A stretch of DNA of 15,813 nucleotides from Acidovorax sp. (GTDB taxonomy: Bacteria; Pseudomonadota; Gammaproteobacteria; Burkholderiales; Burkholderiaceae_C), in NCBI GenBank assembly GCA_011620245.1, contig WOZN01000242.1:1-15813 (forward strand). The letters run 5' to 3'. The notes below the pieces were generated by a model. The model saw nothing but the letters and a program-made list of their open reading frames with translations, ran no database searches and was not told where the DNA came from. Made by a program: the position numbers and the translations under genes. Positions 14,163 to 15,813 of this stretch are shown here, one piece after another. Positions within the stretch are counted from its first letter, which is position 1. The number at the start of each line of letters is the position of its first letter.

Positions 14163-15617
14163 ATGGCCTCTCCTAACGACAACATCAGCATGGCACTTTT
14201 TTGCGACTTCGAGAATGTCGCACTCGGAGTGCGCGATGCCAAATACGAAAAGTTCGATATCAAGCCGGTCCTTGAACGCCTGCTGCTCAAGGGCTCCATC
14301 GTGGTCAAGAAGGCCTATTGCGACTGGGATCGCTACAAGGGTTTCAAGGCCACAATGCATGAAGCCAATTTTGAGATGATCGAAATTCCCCATGTCCGCC
14401 AGTCGGGCAAGAACTCGGCCGACATCCGCCTCGTGGTGGACGCGCTGGACCTTTGCTATACCAAGTCGCATGTCAACACCTTCGTGATCATCAGCGGCGA
14501 CTCGGACTTTTCTCCGCTGGTTTCCAAGCTGCGCGAGAACGCCAAGCAGGTGATCGGCGTAGGCGTCAAGCAGTCCACCTCGGATCTGCTGATTGCCAAT
14601 TGCGACGAGTTCATTTTTTACGACGACCTGGTGCGGGAAAGCCAGCGCGCGCAGGCCCGGCGCCAGCCAGCCGATGCGGCACCCCAGGCCCGGCGCTCGC
14701 CCGAGGAAGAGCGCAACCGCAAAGAGGCGCAGGAGTCGCGCCGCACCCAGGGCATCGAACTGGCCGTGGAAACCTTCGATGCGCTGGTCTCCGAGCGCGG
14801 CGACAGCGGCAAGATCTGGGCTTCGGTGCTCAAGGAGGCCATCAAGCGCCGCAAGCCCGATTTCAGCGAAACCTATTACGGCTTCCGGACCTTTGGCAAC
14901 CTGCTGGAAGAAGCCCAGGAGCGCGGCCTGCTGGAGTTTGGCCGGGACGAAAAATCGGGCGCCTACGTGTTTCGCAGCCATGGCAACGGCGGCGGCGGCG
15001 CTGCCCCTGGGCGGCCCAACGCGGCGGCAGACCGGCCCGCCACCAGCTACTTGCGGCAGGACGCGCCCCAGTCCATGAAAGAGCCCGGCGTGGAGGGCCA
15101 CGGGCCGCGCCAGCGGGGACGCGGTGGCCGGGCACGGTACGCACCCGAATCCGTGCAGCGCGAACTGCCGCCAACCTTCCAGACCAACGCTGAAAATTAC
15201 CCGAACGACGACGTAGTTGCCAACGAACCCCATCGCGGCAATGGCATCCGGCATGCCTTTCACGAACCGGTCGATGCGCCGCAGGAAAGGCCGATGGGCA
15301 GCTATTTCCGCCAGCAACCACCTGCTGCCGAGCCGCCTGCCGAGCCGCCTGCCGAGATGGCAGAACCCGCGCCCCCTGCCGAGCCACAACCTGCGGCTGC
15401 GCGCAGCCGTGGCCGCAGCCGCAAGGCGGTGTCGCCACCGGTCGAAGGGATCGCACCACCCACAGCCCCCGAAGCGCTGACTGTGCCGCAAGCGCCTCCC
15501 AGCGCCGCCAGCGCATTGCCGGAGGCTCCCGCTGAAAAAGATCTGGAGCAACCCAAAAAAGCCCCGGCACGGCCACGCAGAACCCGCAAGCCCGCGGCAG
15601 ACACCGGAGCCCAGTGA
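14163..15617 (+). CDS. NYN-domain ribonuclease-fold protein with LOTUS/OST-HTH domain and disordered Arg/Pro-rich tail
   Basis: The 484-residue product has three parts. Residues 10-160 form a NYN (PIN-like, DUF88/LabA) domain with acidic residues typical of this nuclease fold: DFEN at 15-18, NSADIRLVVDAL with Asp87 and Asp93, and SGDSDFSPL with Asp113 and Asp115. A charged linker (RRSPEEERNRKEAQESRR) follows. Residues about 198-272 match a LOTUS/OST-HTH RNA-binding domain (AVETFDALVSERGDSGKIWA, then RKPDFSETYYGFRTFGNLL). The rest, about 210 residues, is low-complexity with Gly, Pro, Ala and basic clusters (RQRGRGGRAR, RSRGRSRK, RPRRTRK). It is probably a cytoplasmic RNA-cleaving or RNA-binding regulator; the target is unknown. 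The ATG at 14163 follows a weak GGAAA. Met10 is an alternative start. It stands alone, with a MITE-like element in front and a convergent gene behind. Confidence 0.9.
   Translation: MASPNDNISMALFCDFENVALGVRDAKYEKFDIKPVLERLLLKGSIVVKKAYCDWDRYKGFKATMHEANFEMIEIPHVRQSGKNSADIRLVVDALDLCYTKSHVNTFVIISGDSDFSPLVSKLRENAKQVIGVGVKQSTSDLLIANCDEFIFYDDLVRESQRAQARRQPADAAPQARRSPEEERNRKEAQESRRTQGIELAVETFDALVSERGDSGKIWASVLKEAIKRRKPDFSETYYGFRTFGNLLEEAQERGLLEFGRDEKSGAYVFRSHGNGGGGAAPGRPNAAADRPATSYLRQDAPQSMKEPGVEGHGPRQRGRGGRARYAPESVQRELPPTFQTNAENYPNDDVVANEPHRGNGIRHAFHEPVDAPQERPMGSYFRQQPPAAEPPAEPPAEMAEPAPPAEPQPAAARSRGRSRKAVSPPVEGIAPPTAPEALTVPQAPPSAASALPEAPAEKDLEQPKKAPARPRRTRKPAADTGAQ
15327..15356 (+). repeat. 12-bp tandem repeat in the NYN-LOTUS tail
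   Basis: Two and a half copies of gccgagccgcct encode AEPP units in the disordered tail. The sequence is prone to length change by slippage while keeping the frame. Confidence 0.8.
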
Positions 15618-15664
15618 ACGATGCCCGCAGTGCAGGCCGTCGGCGCCTGTTGCACGAATGTGCC

Positions 15665-15813
15665 TCAGCCCAGGTCTCTCGCCAGCCGCACCCCCGAAAA
15701 CTGCCAGCGCGCCGTGGCGGGGAAAAAATTGCGGTAACTGGCGCGCGCATGGCCTGCCGGCGTGGCGCACGAACTGCCCCGCAGCACATACTGGTTCACC
15801 ATGAACTTGCCGT
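15665..15813 (-). CDS. egtB: EgtB-like ergothioneine biosynthesis protein, C-terminus only
   Basis: Only the last 48 residues lie in the window; the 5' part is beyond its right edge. They read [17 protein letters not shown] at the start, then [19 protein letters not shown] and [15 protein letters not shown]. This is the end of the formylglycine-generating-enzyme-like domain of EgtB, the iron enzyme that joins hercynine with a sulfur donor. The usual RGGSCATP appears here as RGSSCATP. Other FGE-domain proteins are less likely because the YRNFFP and RWQFSG segments are characteristic of EgtB. It converges on the NYN-LOTUS gene with 47 bases between the stop codons. Confidence 0.85.
   Translation of the reverse strand, partial: GKFMVNQYVLRGSSCATPAGHARASYRNFFPATARWQFSGVRLARDLG

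Noticed and set aside
15630..15655. Imperfect hairpin between the convergent NYN-LOTUS and EgtB-like genes
   Set aside because: The stem gtgcaggc/gcctg..gcac has a bulge and no U-run on either strand, so the support is too weak.
14145..15770. 541-codon open frame on the minus strand opposite the NYN-LOTUS gene
   Set aside because: It is antisense to a gene with clear domains, has no recognisable motif, and is the usual high-GC shadow frame.

Overview
The window looks like a chromosomal segment of a Comamonadaceae-type betaproteobacterium (Acidovorax/Comamonas relatives). The basis is high GC, the hfq-hflX pair, the mltG-tmk-holB-pilZ-tatD gene cluster, a standalone YgfZ, and the protein sequences themselves. 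No genus was confirmed by search. Almost all of it is dense core-genome housekeeping.

Layout. (1) Positions 1-1569, minus strand: hfq (RNA chaperone) followed by hflX (ribosome-associated GTPase), whose 3' end leaves the window. (2) 1570-2143: a 574-base stretch with no gene I can support, then tRNA-Lys(UUU) with encoded CCA and a strong terminator (minus strand). (3) 2262-5777, minus strand: tolB, pal, cpoB and tcdA, a compact envelope-integrity cluster whose last member modifies tRNA. tolQ, tolR and tolA are not beside it. (4) 5899-7686, plus strand: a complete MsbA-type lipid A flippase, divergent from tolB. (5) 7709-12313, minus strand: mltG, tmk, holB, pilZ, a TatD-family hydrolase and an exported ankyrin protein, mostly overlapping or a few bases apart. 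A clear intrinsic terminator lies between pilZ and the hydrolase. (6) 12359-13273, plus strand: ygfZ, divergent from mltG. (7) 13274-14162: the least ordinary part. It holds an orphan membrane protein resembling the C-terminal half of RskA-type anti-sigma factors, an exact 22-bp direct repeat on each side of it, a possible 25-codon ORF, and a 78-bp element with 12-bp terminal inverted repeats. (8) 14163-15617, plus strand: a NYN ribonuclease-fold plus LOTUS/OST-HTH protein with a long disordered Arg/Pro-rich tail. (9) 15665 to the end, minus strand: the C-terminus of an EgtB-like ergothioneine-biosynthesis enzyme.

Functionally, hfq/hflX serve RNA regulation and ribosome rescue. tolB-pal-cpoB serves outer-membrane constriction and peptidoglycan coordination, msbA lipid A export, and mltG glycan-strand termination. 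tmk and holB serve DNA precursor supply and replication, pilZ type IV pili. I found no CRISPR array, defence island or complete insertion sequence. The candidates for something less described are the NYN-LOTUS protein and the small repeat/MITE/orphan-RskA patch directly upstream of it.
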